A stretch of DNA of 10,353 nt from an uncultured Oscillospiraceae bacterium (GCA_910584285.1 CAJTYK010000058.1:1-10353), one strand, 5' to 3'; positions 1 to 6,935 are shown, numbered from the stretch's first letter. Translations and numbers: made by a program. Notes: a model not told the origin generated them from the letters alone.

Positions 1-181
1 ATCGTCTATTCTGCTTTCTGTTCATAGATTGTTTACTCATTCAATTACCGTGCCGCGACTTTTCCCGCCGGAGATGTTATCATAATGGCGCCGCAAAAAA
101 TTTTTCTCCCCGACGCAACCAGCCCCGCCTTTTTCCGAGTAGATAGGTGAAGGGCCCAATCAAAGGTCAGGAGGTGTTCAG
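1..181. other. Leader region upstream of the sigma factor gene; no gene seen
   Basis: No credible coding region or RNA gene is seen here. The stretch is more AT-rich than the genes that follow. It holds a TTAT-C-ATAA inverted repeat at 77-85, overlapping candidate -10 hexamers TATCAT (78-83) and CATAAT (81-86), and an A5T5 tract at 96-105. No good TTGACA-like -35 lies at the right distance. A GCGACTT element at 55-61 loosely resembles the GGAACTT -35 of ECF sigma promoters, so autoregulation is possible but weakly supported. Confidence 0.35.
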
Positions 182-739
182 ATGGAGGACAACCAAATTG
201 TGGAGCTCTATTGGAACCGCGGGGAGGACGCCATAGCCGAGACCGCGAAAAAATATGGCAAATACTGCTATTCCATCGCATACCGCATACTCAGCGACGC
301 TCGGGACGCGGAGGAGGCCGTCAACGATACCTACATGGGGGCGTGGAACAGTATGCCGCCCCACCGTCCGTCCGTGCTGTCCACCTTTTTGGGCAAGCTC
401 ACCCGGCGCATTTCCATCAGCCGCTGGCGGGAGCGCAGGGCGGACAAGCGGGGCGGCGGCCAGCTCCCCGTAGCCATGGAGGAGCTGGCGGAGACGCTCT
501 CCGCGCCGGACACGCCGGAGCAGGTCGTGGAGGCCCGGGAGCTGACGGCGGCCATCGACCGGTTTCTGTCCTCCCTCCCGGAGGAGGAGCGGGATCTGTT
601 CGTCTGCCGCTACTGGTACTTCGCGTCCATTTCGGAGCTTGGGGCGGCCTTCGGCGCCGGCGCCGGCAAAATAAAATCCAGGCTGTTCCGCACCCGGAAC
701 AAGCTGAAGGCCCATTTAGAACAGGAGGGATTTCTGTGA
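182..739 (+). CDS. ECF-type sigma-70 family RNA polymerase sigma factor
   Basis: This 185-residue protein has the size and two-domain layout of an extracytoplasmic-function sigma factor. Residues about 12-80 match region 2, which binds core polymerase and the -10 element, with YCYSIAYRIL followed by the acidic DARDAEEAVNDTY stretch and an FLGKLTRRISISRWR helix. An acidic linker follows. Residues about 123-180 match region 4, with SLPEEERDLFVCRYW and a helix-turn-helix ending in KIKSRLFRTRNKLKAHL, which would read the -35 element. The ATG at 182 is chosen because an AGGAGGTG ribosome binding site lies at 169-176. The stop codon overlaps the GTG start of the next gene, so the two are translationally coupled, the usual arrangement for a sigma factor and its regulator. 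The regulon is unknown. The family assignment is firm and the signal is not. Confidence 0.93.
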   Translation: MEDNQIVELYWNRGEDAIAETAKKYGKYCYSIAYRILSDARDAEEAVNDTYMGAWNSMPPHRPSVLSTFLGKLTRRISISRWRERRADKRGGGQLPVAMEELAETLSAPDTPEQVVEARELTAAIDRFLSSLPEEERDLFVCRYWYFASISELGAAFGAGAGKIKSRLFRTRNKLKAHLEQEGFL

Positions 740-2187
740 ACAGCGGCAATTTTTTGGACGCGATGGAGGCAATTCAGGATCAGTATCTGATCAGCGCCCA
801 GCGGCGCCTGGACCGCGCCTCGGAGCAAAACAAGCCCGGGGGACGATCCGTCAAACGGATCTTCACCGTGGCGCTGGCGGCGGCGCTGGCCCTGCTGTGC
901 ACCATCGCTGCGGCCATGGCGGTGAGCCCTCCCTTCCGGGCCGCGGTGATCTCCCTGTTCCAGCTGGGCGAGGCAGAGCAAGTGCCCGGCATCCCTGCCG
1001 GGGTGAACGAGGTGCGGCAGATCACCATTGGGGATACCGTGACGGCGCAATACTTGAAGGTGGAGGGAACCTGGGACTGGATCACGGAGGCAAACGGGGC
1101 GCTGCTCCGCAACGGCGCCTGGAACGCCAAAGGAAGCAGGTTCTACAAGCTGGAGGGCGAGACGCTGACGCAGGTCGGCGCGGACGCCCCCACAGCCTCC
1201 GCCCAGATCAGCTGGGACGACAGGGAATACTACGCCCTGTTCCGCTATTTTGTGTACGATGGGGCGCTGTACACCGACGATCTGTCCGGAACCCTGTTTA
1301 ACGGTGAGGCCAGCCTTACTTTACCCCCCGAGCGGATCGGGGGACGCACCGATGTGATACAGCTCACCACCCAGTTCGCGGGCTCGGACGAGTTCTACGA
1401 AGGCATCTACAGCTGGGTATATGACCTGGAGAGCGGCGAGGTGATCGATGTGCTGGAGGGCTGCGGCGTGGAGCAGCTCGGCCGCCTTCACGCGGTGACG
1501 CTGGCGGAGGATTTGAAGCACGCCATCGTCCAGGCCGGGGACACCTGGGAGGGCACGCCCTATCTGGCGGACTTGGAGAACAAAACCCTCACGCCGCTGA
1601 GCGAGCTGTTCGGGGTGGAGATCAAAGAGTGGCAGTTCCAGACTGCGGAGGACGGCGGCTATCGCGCCGGGTTCTGCGACAGCGACACCATCCTGCTGAC
1701 CACCGTGGCCGGACATTCCGCGTGGACGTACCACATCCCCACCGGCGCGCTGGTGTGCACCGTGGAGGACACGACGGGCCTGCGCCTCATCGACTCCTGG
1801 CGCAGTATGCTGGCCCTGTCGGTGGACGAGGCGGGCGGCGTATCCATTGTGGATCTGTCCACTGGGGGCCGGATAAAGCTGGAGGGCGTAAGCGGAAATG
1901 AGGAGTTTGTCTGCAAGGCCAACAGCACCGACACAAAGCTGCTGTGGGCGGAATGGAGCGGGTCGGACGAGTACCACCCCAGAACCACGATCAACCGCCT
2001 GGGGGTGATCGACCTGGAGACGGGCGAATTTACCGCCTTTGACCGGGTGCGTCAGGAGGAGCTGCGGGGCGAATGGGTGTACTGGCTGGGAGACAACCGG
2101 GTGATGATCCTCGACGATCTCCACAGCAAGGACGGCTACGATCCTGATCGCACCCCGGAATACTATCTGTGCATCTACGAATTCTGA
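736..2187 (+). CDS. Putative membrane-bound anti-sigma/sensor protein with propeller-like extracytoplasmic domain
   Basis: The start is a GTG at 736 that shares bases with the TGA stop of the sigma gene, with an AGGAGGGA ribosome binding site at 723-730. The reading frame stays open far upstream, but that part overlaps the sigma gene in another frame and is not used. The 483-residue product has a short cytoplasmic part (residues 1-41, rich in charged residues), one membrane helix (about 42-63) and a large outer domain. That domain carries five similar strand-turn motifs: YDLESGEV (229), ADLENKTL (278), YHIPTGAL (332), VDLSTGGR (372) and IDLETGEF (425), spaced 40-54 residues apart, as expected of beta-propeller blades. 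No zinc-type HxxxCxxC anti-sigma motif is present in the short tail. The role as sigma regulator is inferred from coupling and topology. It could instead be a target or accessory of the sigma factor. Confidence 0.8.
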   Translation: MNSGNFLDAMEAIQDQYLISAQRRLDRASEQNKPGGRSVKRIFTVALAAALALLCTIAAAMAVSPPFRAAVISLFQLGEAEQVPGIPAGVNEVRQITIGDTVTAQYLKVEGTWDWITEANGALLRNGAWNAKGSRFYKLEGETLTQVGADAPTASAQISWDDREYYALFRYFVYDGALYTDDLSGTLFNGEASLTLPPERIGGRTDVIQLTTQFAGSDEFYEGIYSWVYDLESGEVIDVLEGCGVEQLGRLHAVTLAEDLKHAIVQAGDTWEGTPYLADLENKTLTPLSELFGVEIKEWQFQTAEDGGYRAGFCDSDTILLTTVAGHSAWTYHIPTGALVCTVEDTTGLRLIDSWRSMLALSVDEAGGVSIVDLSTGGRIKLEGVSGNEEFVCKANSTDTKLLWAEWSGSDEYHPRTTINRLGVIDLETGEFTAFDRVRQEELRGEWVYWLGDNRVMILDDLHSKDGYDPDRTPEYYLCIYEF

Positions 2188-2203
2188 GGCCGGGGAGCGG
2201 CGT

Positions 2204-2261
2204 CAGACAGGCCAGGATCAAAACGGCGGGGCGTCCCACTCGGACGCCCCGCCGCTGTCTG
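2204..2261. terminator. GC-rich hairpin between convergent genes, probably a terminator
   Basis: A perfect 13-bp stem (2224-2236 with 2242-2254, loop CACTC) lies between the two converging stop codons at 2187 and 2278. Read on the minus strand the stem is followed by TTTTGATCC, a short T-tract, so it fits best as the end of the thiol operon. On the plus strand no T-tract follows. An outer 7-bp stem (CAGACAG at 2204-2210 with CTGTCTG at 2255-2261) can close around it, leaving a 13-nt bulge on one side. Confidence 0.7.
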
Positions 2262-2277
2262 CATTGATTGCCCCCGG

Positions 2278-2874
2278 TCACCCGGGCAGGATCATGTCAA
2301 TCCCCCGCTGGAGGGTGGCCCGGTCGATGGCGCTGGTGGCCTGGGCGATCCCCCGCCCCTCCTTGTCAAGGAACAGGGTGATGGGCAGGGAGTATACCCC
2401 ATAGGTGATGGCCGCGTCCTGATCCAGGTCGTAGTACACCGGGAAGGAATAGCCCTCCGCCTGGATCAGCGCGTCGGCGCTCTCCCGGGTCTCCCGGCCG
2501 CCGGTCATGTTCACCATAAGGAACTGCACCTCTCCGCTCAGCTCCCGGCAGGCCGCATCAAAATCCGGCAGCTCGCTGCGGCAGGGGCCGCACCAGCTGG
2601 CCCAGAAGTTGATCACCACCGGCTTGCCTCGGAAGTCGGACAGCTTCACCGCATTTCCCGCCCCGTCGTACACCGTGAAGTCCGGGGCCACCACCGGCTG
2701 GGGAGGCTGGGTGCCCGTCTCGGCGGGCTGGCCGCTCTCCGGCGGCGTGGTGTCCTGTACGGCCAGCTGATCATGGGCCAGCCCCTGGGCCAGCCGCCCA
2801 TAGAGCAGCCAGCCCCCGCCCACCAGCACCACCAGGGCCAGCGCCAGGATCAGCAGCGATTTTTTCTGATTCAT
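2278..2874 (-). CDS. Membrane-anchored TlpA/ResA-like thioredoxin-fold protein
   Basis: This 198-residue protein starts with a short basic N-terminus (MNQKK) and one hydrophobic helix (about 7-25) without a lipobox cysteine, so it should be anchored in the membrane with its catalytic part outside. A Pro/Gln/Thr-rich linker (about 40-62) leads to a thioredoxin-fold domain from APDF (63-66). The redox motif WCGPC is at 94-98, with the pair Cys95/Cys98. The cis-proline expected opposite the active site is Pro164 in SLPITL. It probably reduces disulfides of extracytoplasmic proteins using electrons from the CcdA protein encoded just upstream, 13 bp away. The ribosome binding site is a weak GGGGGAAG next to the CcdA stop codon. 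Its substrate cannot be told from sequence, because cytochrome maturation, spore and general thiol repair variants look alike. Confidence 0.92.
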   Translation of the reverse strand: MNQKKSLLILALALVVLVGGGWLLYGRLAQGLAHDQLAVQDTTPPESGQPAETGTQPPQPVVAPDFTVYDGAGNAVKLSDFRGKPVVINFWASWCGPCRSELPDFDAACRELSGEVQFLMVNMTGGRETRESADALIQAEGYSFPVYYDLDQDAAITYGVYSLPITLFLDKEGRGIAQATSAIDRATLQRGIDMILPG

Positions 2875-2887
2875 GATGTTCTTCCCC

Positions 2888-3550
2888 CTAACTCAGCAGG
2901 CCCAGCAGCCGTTCCAGCAGCCCGGTGGCCATCAGCACCCCCACCGCCACCAGGAACGCGCCGCACACAGCGTTGATCACCCGGTAGTTGCGCTTCACCC
3001 AGTCAAAGGCAGCCTTCAGCTTGTCGATGAGCACCGCGCTGAGCAGGAAGGGCACCCCCAGTCCCAGCGAGTAGATCAGCAGCATCAGCGTGCCCGTCAG
3101 AGCGCTGCCCTGCTGAGAGGCCAGCATCAGCGCCGAGCCCAGAAAGGCCCCCACGCAGGGCGTCCACCCCAGGGAGAAGATCATCCCAAACAGAACGGCG
3201 GACAAAAACCCCAGTTCCCGGGTCTCCATAGACGCGCCGCTCCCCCGGAACAGGTGGAACCGGAGCACCCCCAGATAGTTCAGCCCGAACAGGATCACCA
3301 CCAGCCCTGAGATCAGGTTCACCGCCGTCCGGTACTGCCGGAGAAAGCCCCCCGCCGTCCCTGCCAAAGCGCCCATGGCGGTGAACACCAGGGTAAAGCC
3401 CAGCACGAACCCGGCGGCGATCCGCAGGGTTTTCCCGGTGCTGCGCTCTCCGCCCCCGGCAAAGTAGGAGACATAGATGGGCAGCATGGGCAGCAGACAG
3501 GGGGAAATAAAGGTGATGATCCCCTCCAAAAAGGCGATTGCATACTGCAT
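2888..3550 (-). CDS. ccdA: CcdA-type cytochrome c biogenesis/thiol-disulfide transporter
   Basis: This 220-residue integral membrane protein has about six hydrophobic helices, the normal length and topology for the CcdA/short DsbD family. The two membrane cysteines that relay electrons are both present: Cys18 in SPCLLPMLP and Cys132 in GWTPCVGA. Each sits beside a conserved proline, as in the family. The protein takes reducing equivalents from a cytoplasmic thioredoxin-like donor and passes them to a thioredoxin-fold protein outside, here most likely the TlpA-like product of the next gene. It is second in the minus-strand operon, 31 bp after the thioredoxin reductase gene. A GGAGG lies 11 bases before the ATG, slightly far, but an in-frame TGA just upstream rules out a longer protein. 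Confidence 0.95.
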   Translation of the reverse strand: MQYAIAFLEGIITFISPCLLPMLPIYVSYFAGGGERSTGKTLRIAAGFVLGFTLVFTAMGALAGTAGGFLRQYRTAVNLISGLVVILFGLNYLGVLRFHLFRGSGASMETRELGFLSAVLFGMIFSLGWTPCVGAFLGSALMLASQQGSALTGTLMLLIYSLGLGVPFLLSAVLIDKLKAAFDWVKRNYRVINAVCGAFLVAVGVLMATGLLERLLGLLS

Positions 3551-3581
3551 TTCCCGTCATTCCTCCCCGGGGGCGGCCTTG

Positions 3582-4550
3582 TCAGCCGCCCGCCAGATAT
3601 TCCTCCGCAAAGTGGACTGCCACCGCGCCGTCCGCCGCGGCGGTGACGATCTGCCGCAGGGCCTTGGTGCGCACGTCCCCCACGGCGTACACACCGGGCA
3701 GCTCCGTCCGGGTGGTCTCGTCCGCCAGGATATAGCCCGCCGGATCCAGGGGAAGCTGGCCCTCCGCCAGGCCGGAGGCGGGCTTTCTGCCGATGCTGAC
3801 GAACACCCCGGCGCAGTCCACCGTCCGCTCCGCCCCGGTGCCCACGTCTCGCAGGCGCAGGCCCTGGAAGCCCTCCCCCCGGATCAGCTCGGTCACCACG
3901 CTGTTCCAGCAGAACTCCACGTTGTCCGCCTCCATCAGGGGGGCGTGGTACACCTTCTCCGCCCGGAGGCTGTCCCGTCGGTGGATCAGGTACACCTTGC
4001 CGCACACCCGGGACAGCAGCAGGGCGTCCGCCGCGGCGCTGTTGCCGCCACCCACCACCGCCACGGTCTTGCCCCGGTAGAACATCCCGTCGCAGGCGGC
4101 GCAGTAGTGCACCCCCTGCCCCGCCAGCTCCTCCTCCCCGGGCAGCTCCAGCTTCCGGGGGGCCGCGCCGGTGGACAGCACCACCGTCCGGCCCAACAGG
4201 GGCCCCTCAGCGGTGTCCACCCGCTTCACCGCGCCGGACAGCTCCAGCCCCTCCACCTCCACCATCCGGGTGGAGACGCCGAACCGCTCTGCGCCCCGTC
4301 GCATCTTCTCCCCCAGGGTGAAGCCGTCCACCCCCTCGTCAAAGCCGGGGTAGTTGTCCACCTGCTCGGTGAGGGCCATCTGCCCCCCCGCCGCCATCCG
4401 CTCCAGCACCACCGCGTCCAGCCCGGCCCGGGCGGCGTACAGCGCGGCGGTATACCCGCCCGGACCGCCGCCCACAATGATCATGTCGTAGATGTGCCCC
4501 TGGGGGTCGGCGGCCTGGCCGTCCGGCCCATTTTCGAGAATCACAGGCAT
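3582..4550 (-). CDS. trxB: Thioredoxin-disulfide reductase
   Basis: This 322-residue flavoprotein belongs to the low-molecular-weight thioredoxin reductases, which pass electrons from NADPH through FAD to a thioredoxin disulfide. The FAD-binding GGGPGG motif is at about 27-32. The active-site pair is Cys150/Cys153 in CAACDG, where many relatives have CATCDG. The second dinucleotide fold has VVGGGNSAA (165-173) followed by HRRDSLRA (from 190), the usual NADPH-binding signature. The C-terminal GVYAVGDV box completes the FAD site. The first 20 residues form a non-conserved extension. The ATG at 4550 is favoured by GAGGAGGG at 4558-4565. It is the first gene of a three-gene operon with ccdA and a tlpA-like gene, so it probably feeds the membrane thiol pathway. 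No thioredoxin gene lies between them. Confidence 0.95.
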   Translation of the reverse strand: MPVILENGPDGQAADPQGHIYDMIIVGGGPGGYTAALYAARAGLDAVVLERMAAGGQMALTEQVDNYPGFDEGVDGFTLGEKMRRGAERFGVSTRMVEVEGLELSGAVKRVDTAEGPLLGRTVVLSTGAAPRKLELPGEEELAGQGVHYCAACDGMFYRGKTVAVVGGGNSAAADALLLSRVCGKVYLIHRRDSLRAEKVYHAPLMEADNVEFCWNSVVTELIRGEGFQGLRLRDVGTGAERTVDCAGVFVSIGRKPASGLAEGQLPLDPAGYILADETTRTELPGVYAVGDVRTKALRQIVTAAADGAVAVHFAEEYLAGG

Positions 4551-4658
4551 TTTTTCGCCCTCCTCAGCTATAGTCTGAGCTCAGTATGTCCCGTTTTTGG
4601 CGGGAGCGCACCGGCTTGGGAGCGGCAGGCGCGGGTCAGGCTGCCCGGCCCCTCCCCT

Positions 4659-4676
4659 TTCCAAGGTTTGGAACCT
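4659..4676. repeat. Overlapping inverted repeats, possible operator
   Basis: Two perfect inverted repeats interlock here: TTCCAA-GGT-TTGGAA at 4659-4673 and AGGTT-TGG-AACCT at 4664-4676. They cover the expected transcription start of the minus-strand trxB promoter candidate, a normal position for a repressor site. The identity of any binding protein is unknown, and a chance occurrence is possible at this size. Confidence 0.4.
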
Positions 4677-4677
4677 C

Positions 4678-4706
4678 AGTATACCACAGTCCGGCGGGGG
4701 ATGGAA
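4678..4706 (-). promoter_or_regulatory. Candidate promoter for the trxB-ccdA-tlpA operon
   Basis: On the minus strand an extended -10, TGG followed by TATACT, lies at 4678-4686. At a 17-bp spacing the -35 position reads TTCCAT, a poor match that the TGn extension could compensate for. Transcription would begin near 4671, leaving a leader of about 120 nt before the trxB start codon. Confidence 0.5.
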
Positions 4707-4748
4707 GCCCTTTTTCCGCATCCTTTCCCCCGGCAGACCTCAGCCATC

Positions 4749-4777
4749 TTGCGCCCGCCCCATTTTTCGGGTATAAT
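4749..4777 (+). promoter_or_regulatory. Candidate sigma-A promoter for the cysteine desulfidase gene
   Basis: A perfect TATAAT -10 at 4772-4777 sits 17 bp after TTGCGC at 4749-4754. Initiation near 4784 gives a leader of about 50 nt. That leader contains a GGCGCG-TCC-CGCGCC hairpin at 4806-4820 directly next to the ribosome binding site. Confidence 0.65.
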
Positions 4778-4834
4778 CGTCCTCAAGAACCGCACAATTT
4801 GAACAGGCGCGTCCCGCGCCGGAAGGGGTGCCCC

Positions 4835-6109
4835 ATGAATTCCACCGATACCAGATACGCCGCCTACACCCACATACTCCACGACGAGCTCAAAACCGCC
4901 CTGGGCTGTACTGAGCCCATCGCCGTGGCCTACGCCTGCGCCCTGGCCCGGAAAACCCTGGGGACTCTGCCGGAGCGGGTGGAGCTGTCCGTCAGCGGCA
5001 ACATCATCAAGAATGTGAAAAGCGTGGTGGTGCCCAACACTGGCGGCAGACGGGGTCTGGAGACGGCGGCGGCCGCCGGTGTCACCGCCGCCGACCCGGA
5101 CGCCCAGCTGGAGTGCCTGTCCCGGCTCACCCGGTCGGACGGGGAGGCCATCGGGGCCTATCTGGCCCGGAACTGCGTGAGGGTGCGGCCGCTGGACACG
5201 GATCGGGCCTTTGAGATCCTGGCGGAGGTCTTTTCCGGCGGGGACAGCGCCCGGGTGCGGATCGTGGATCAGCACACCAACGTGGCCCACGTCAGCCGGA
5301 ACGGGGCGGTGCTGACGGAGCAGGCCGTCCCCGCGGCGGCGGCGGAGAGCCCGTATGAGCGGCTGCTGACGGTGGAGGGCATCCTGGACTACGCCGACAG
5401 CGTGGATCTGGACACCATCCGCCAGCCTATTGCGCAGCAGATCGCCCTAAACACCGCCATCGCGGAGGAGGGCCTCCGGGGGCGGTACGGCGCCATGATC
5501 GGCCGGGACAGCCTGCCCCTGTTGGGGGACGGGCTCCGGGCCCGGCTCCGGGCGCTGGCCGCCGCCGGCTCCGACGCCCGCATGAGCGGCTGCGAGCTGC
5601 CGGTGGTCATCGTGTCGGGCAGCGGCAACCAGGGGATCACCGCCTGCGTCCCGGTGGTGGAGTACGCCCGGGCCAAGGGCATCGGGGAGGACAAGCTGTA
5701 CCGGGCCCTGGCCGTGTCCAACCTGCTCACCGTCCACCAGAAAACCCGGATCGGGCGGCTGTCCGCCTTCTGCGGCGCGGTGAACGCCGCCAGCGCCGCC
5801 ATTGCTGCCATCGCCTATCTGGACGGGGCGGGGATGGATGGGGTGGCCCATACCCTGGTGAACTCCCTGGCCATCGTGTCCGGCATGGTGTGCGACGGGG
5901 CCAAAGCCTCCTGCGCCGCCAAGATCTCCCTGGCCCTGGAGGCGGGGCTCATGGGCTATGAGATGTACCAGGCGGGCCATGAGTTCGTGGGCGGCGACGG
6001 CATCGTGCGCAAGGGGGTGGAGTACACCCTGGCCAACGTGGGCCGCCTGGGCAGCGACGGAATGCGCCAGACCGACAGGGAGATCCTGTCCATGATGGTG
6101 GGGGACTGA
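4835..6109 (+). CDS. L-cysteine desulfidase family protein (UPF0597/YhaM-CyuA type)
   Basis: This 424-residue protein matches the family of iron-sulfur L-cysteine desulfidases, related to the alpha chain of Fe-S serine dehydratases. Characterised members break L-cysteine into pyruvate, ammonia and sulfide in the cytoplasm. The family hallmark ALGCTEPIA gives Cys25. Further cysteines are Cys313 (FCGAVNA), Cys353 and Cys360 (MVCDGAKASC). Their 40- and 7-residue spacings agree with the cluster-ligand spacing I recall for the Methanocaldococcus enzyme. Glycine-rich stretches such as VSGSGNQG and VVPNTGG are also typical. The frame is open for 83 codons before the ATG at 4835. That ATG is preferred because GGAAGGGG lies at 4821-4828 and because upstream starts would precede the TATAAT promoter. 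It is divergent from the thiol operon. Activity on a related substrate such as serine cannot be excluded. Confidence 0.9.
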   Translation: MNSTDTRYAAYTHILHDELKTALGCTEPIAVAYACALARKTLGTLPERVELSVSGNIIKNVKSVVVPNTGGRRGLETAAAAGVTAADPDAQLECLSRLTRSDGEAIGAYLARNCVRVRPLDTDRAFEILAEVFSGGDSARVRIVDQHTNVAHVSRNGAVLTEQAVPAAAAESPYERLLTVEGILDYADSVDLDTIRQPIAQQIALNTAIAEEGLRGRYGAMIGRDSLPLLGDGLRARLRALAAAGSDARMSGCELPVVIVSGSGNQGITACVPVVEYARAKGIGEDKLYRALAVSNLLTVHQKTRIGRLSAFCGAVNAASAAIAAIAYLDGAGMDGVAHTLVNSLAIVSGMVCDGAKASCAAKISLALEAGLMGYEMYQAGHEFVGGDGIVRKGVEYTLANVGRLGSDGMRQTDREILSMMVGD

Positions 6110-6126
6110 GGGGCCCCGGGCATACA

Positions 6127-6158
6127 AAACGCCCCATCCCTGCCGGGACGGGGCGTTT
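6127..6158. terminator. Bidirectional terminator between convergent genes
   Basis: A 14-position stem (6127-6140 with 6145-6158, loop TGCC) has 13 pairs and one A-C mismatch. Its GC core is flanked by AAA on the left arm and TTT on the right. It lies between the stop codons of the desulfidase (6109) and the minus-strand transporter gene (6176). It can serve both, with a TTTT run on the minus-strand side. Confidence 0.8.
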
Positions 6159-6175
6159 CCTGTACCGTTTGTCGA

Positions 6176-6757
6176 TTAGCCGCGGGGCTCCTTGGCCGTC
6201 TCGCCGGCCTGCTTCCGGAAGGGCACCAGCCCGGTGCGATCCATGGCCAGCATCACCGCCGGGATCACCAGCAGCTGGAGGAGTATGCCAGGGATGGCGC
6301 CCAGCACTGCCCCGGACAGGAAGATGGGCCAGGAGAACTGCATCCGGCCCAACCCCATCAGCACCAGGCAGGCCGCCCCCCACACCAGCCGGCCGGCAAT
6401 CATGGCGGTGATGAGGCAGCGGTACAGCGCCCGCAGGCACTGCCATTTGGAGTGGGCGTACAGAGCGCCCGCCACAAGACCGTAGGCGGCCAGCTCAAAG
6501 GCCATGGGGATGGCCCCCGGCATGGGGGGCGCAAGAAACAGCGCGTGCCGCAGCAGGGGCAGAACAAAGCCCACCAGCCCGCCGTACTGCCAGCCGCAGA
6601 CGAGCCCGCACAATAGCACCGGCAGGTGCATGGGCAGCATCATGGCCCCCACCTGGGGGATCTGTCCGGTGAGGAAGGGCAGCACCAGCCCCAGCGCCAT
6701 AAACATGGCCGCCAGCACCAGATTTTTCACATAGTTGGTGAGTTTGTTCCGATTCAT
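6176..6757 (-). CDS. ECF transporter S component (substrate-binding membrane subunit)
   Basis: This 193-residue membrane protein has about six hydrophobic helices (roughly 12-30, 43-55, 56-72, 83-101, 112-135 and 148-171), the size and pattern of an energy-coupling-factor S component, the subunit that captures a vitamin or similar small molecule. Helix 1 carries an A17-x3-A21 pattern like the AxxxA motif used to dock the shared T subunit. LPMHLPVLLCG and the PMAFELAAYGLVAG segment are typical of vitamin-type S components. The ATG at 6757 is chosen over one 25 codons upstream because AAGGAG lies at 6766-6771 and because the promoter candidate leaves no room for the longer form. No ATPase or T gene is adjacent, so it should use a general ECF module encoded elsewhere. 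The substrate is not determined. Confidence 0.85.
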   Translation of the reverse strand: MNRNKLTNYVKNLVLAAMFMALGLVLPFLTGQIPQVGAMMLPMHLPVLLCGLVCGWQYGGLVGFVLPLLRHALFLAPPMPGAIPMAFELAAYGLVAGALYAHSKWQCLRALYRCLITAMIAGRLVWGAACLVLMGLGRMQFSWPIFLSGAVLGAIPGILLQLLVIPAVMLAMDRTGLVPFRKQAGETAKEPRG

Positions 6758-6802
6758 TCTCTTAACTCCTTTTTTGTCCGCAGGTGGTTGCCTTACCAAA
6801 TT

Positions 6803-6832
6803 ATTATATCTGATGGCTCCCCCCGCCGTCAA
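6803..6832 (-). promoter_or_regulatory. Promoter of the ECF S-component gene
   Basis: On the minus strand TTGACG (6827-6832) and a perfect TATAAT (6803-6808) are separated by 18 bp. Initiation near 6796 gives a leader of about 40 nt ending in the AAGGAG ribosome binding site. That is too short for the common vitamin riboswitches. Confidence 0.75.
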
Positions 6833-6871
6833 CAGGGTTTTCCGTTTTTTCTCAATGCCCGGTTCCCCCTC

Positions 6872-6900
6872 TGTGCACCTGGAGCAAAATGCGGTATCAT
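6872..6900 (+). promoter_or_regulatory. Candidate promoter of the ABC-class ATPase gene
   Basis: TATCAT (6895-6900, five of six -10 positions) lies 17 bp after TGTGCA (6872-6877, a weak -35). The start codon is 36 bp downstream of the -10, which leaves a short leader with GGAGG at 6925-6929. The -35 match is poor, so this is tentative. Confidence 0.4.
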
Positions 6901-6935
6901 AGCCTTATCAACGTCATTACTATTGGAGGTTTCCT

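Noticed and set aside
211..735. Upstream in-frame extension of the propeller-like membrane protein
   Set aside because: It overlaps the sigma factor in another frame and encodes Arg/Gly-rich nonsense. The GTG at 736 with its AGGAGGGA site explains the real start.
3477..4802. A 441-codon plus-strand frame across trxB and part of ccdA
   Set aside because: It is antisense to two well-conserved genes, and its product is His/Pro/Gly-rich with no recognisable domain.
4586..4834. Longer desulfidase starting upstream at 4586
   Set aside because: The family begins close to the MNSTDT start. The extension would cross the TATAAT promoter, and its sequence is Pro/Phe/Arg-rich without conservation signals.
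6758..6800. Possible preQ1-type or other small riboswitch before the S-component gene
   Set aside because: An AGG...CCT mini-stem followed by an A-rich run near the ribosome binding site is loosely suggestive. The stem is only three pairs and the conserved preQ1-I bases cannot be matched.
6758..6832. Longer S-component protein starting at 6832
   Set aside because: The extra 25 residues are polar and unlike the family. They would overlap the predicted promoter, and no ribosome binding site fits as well as AAGGAG before 6757.
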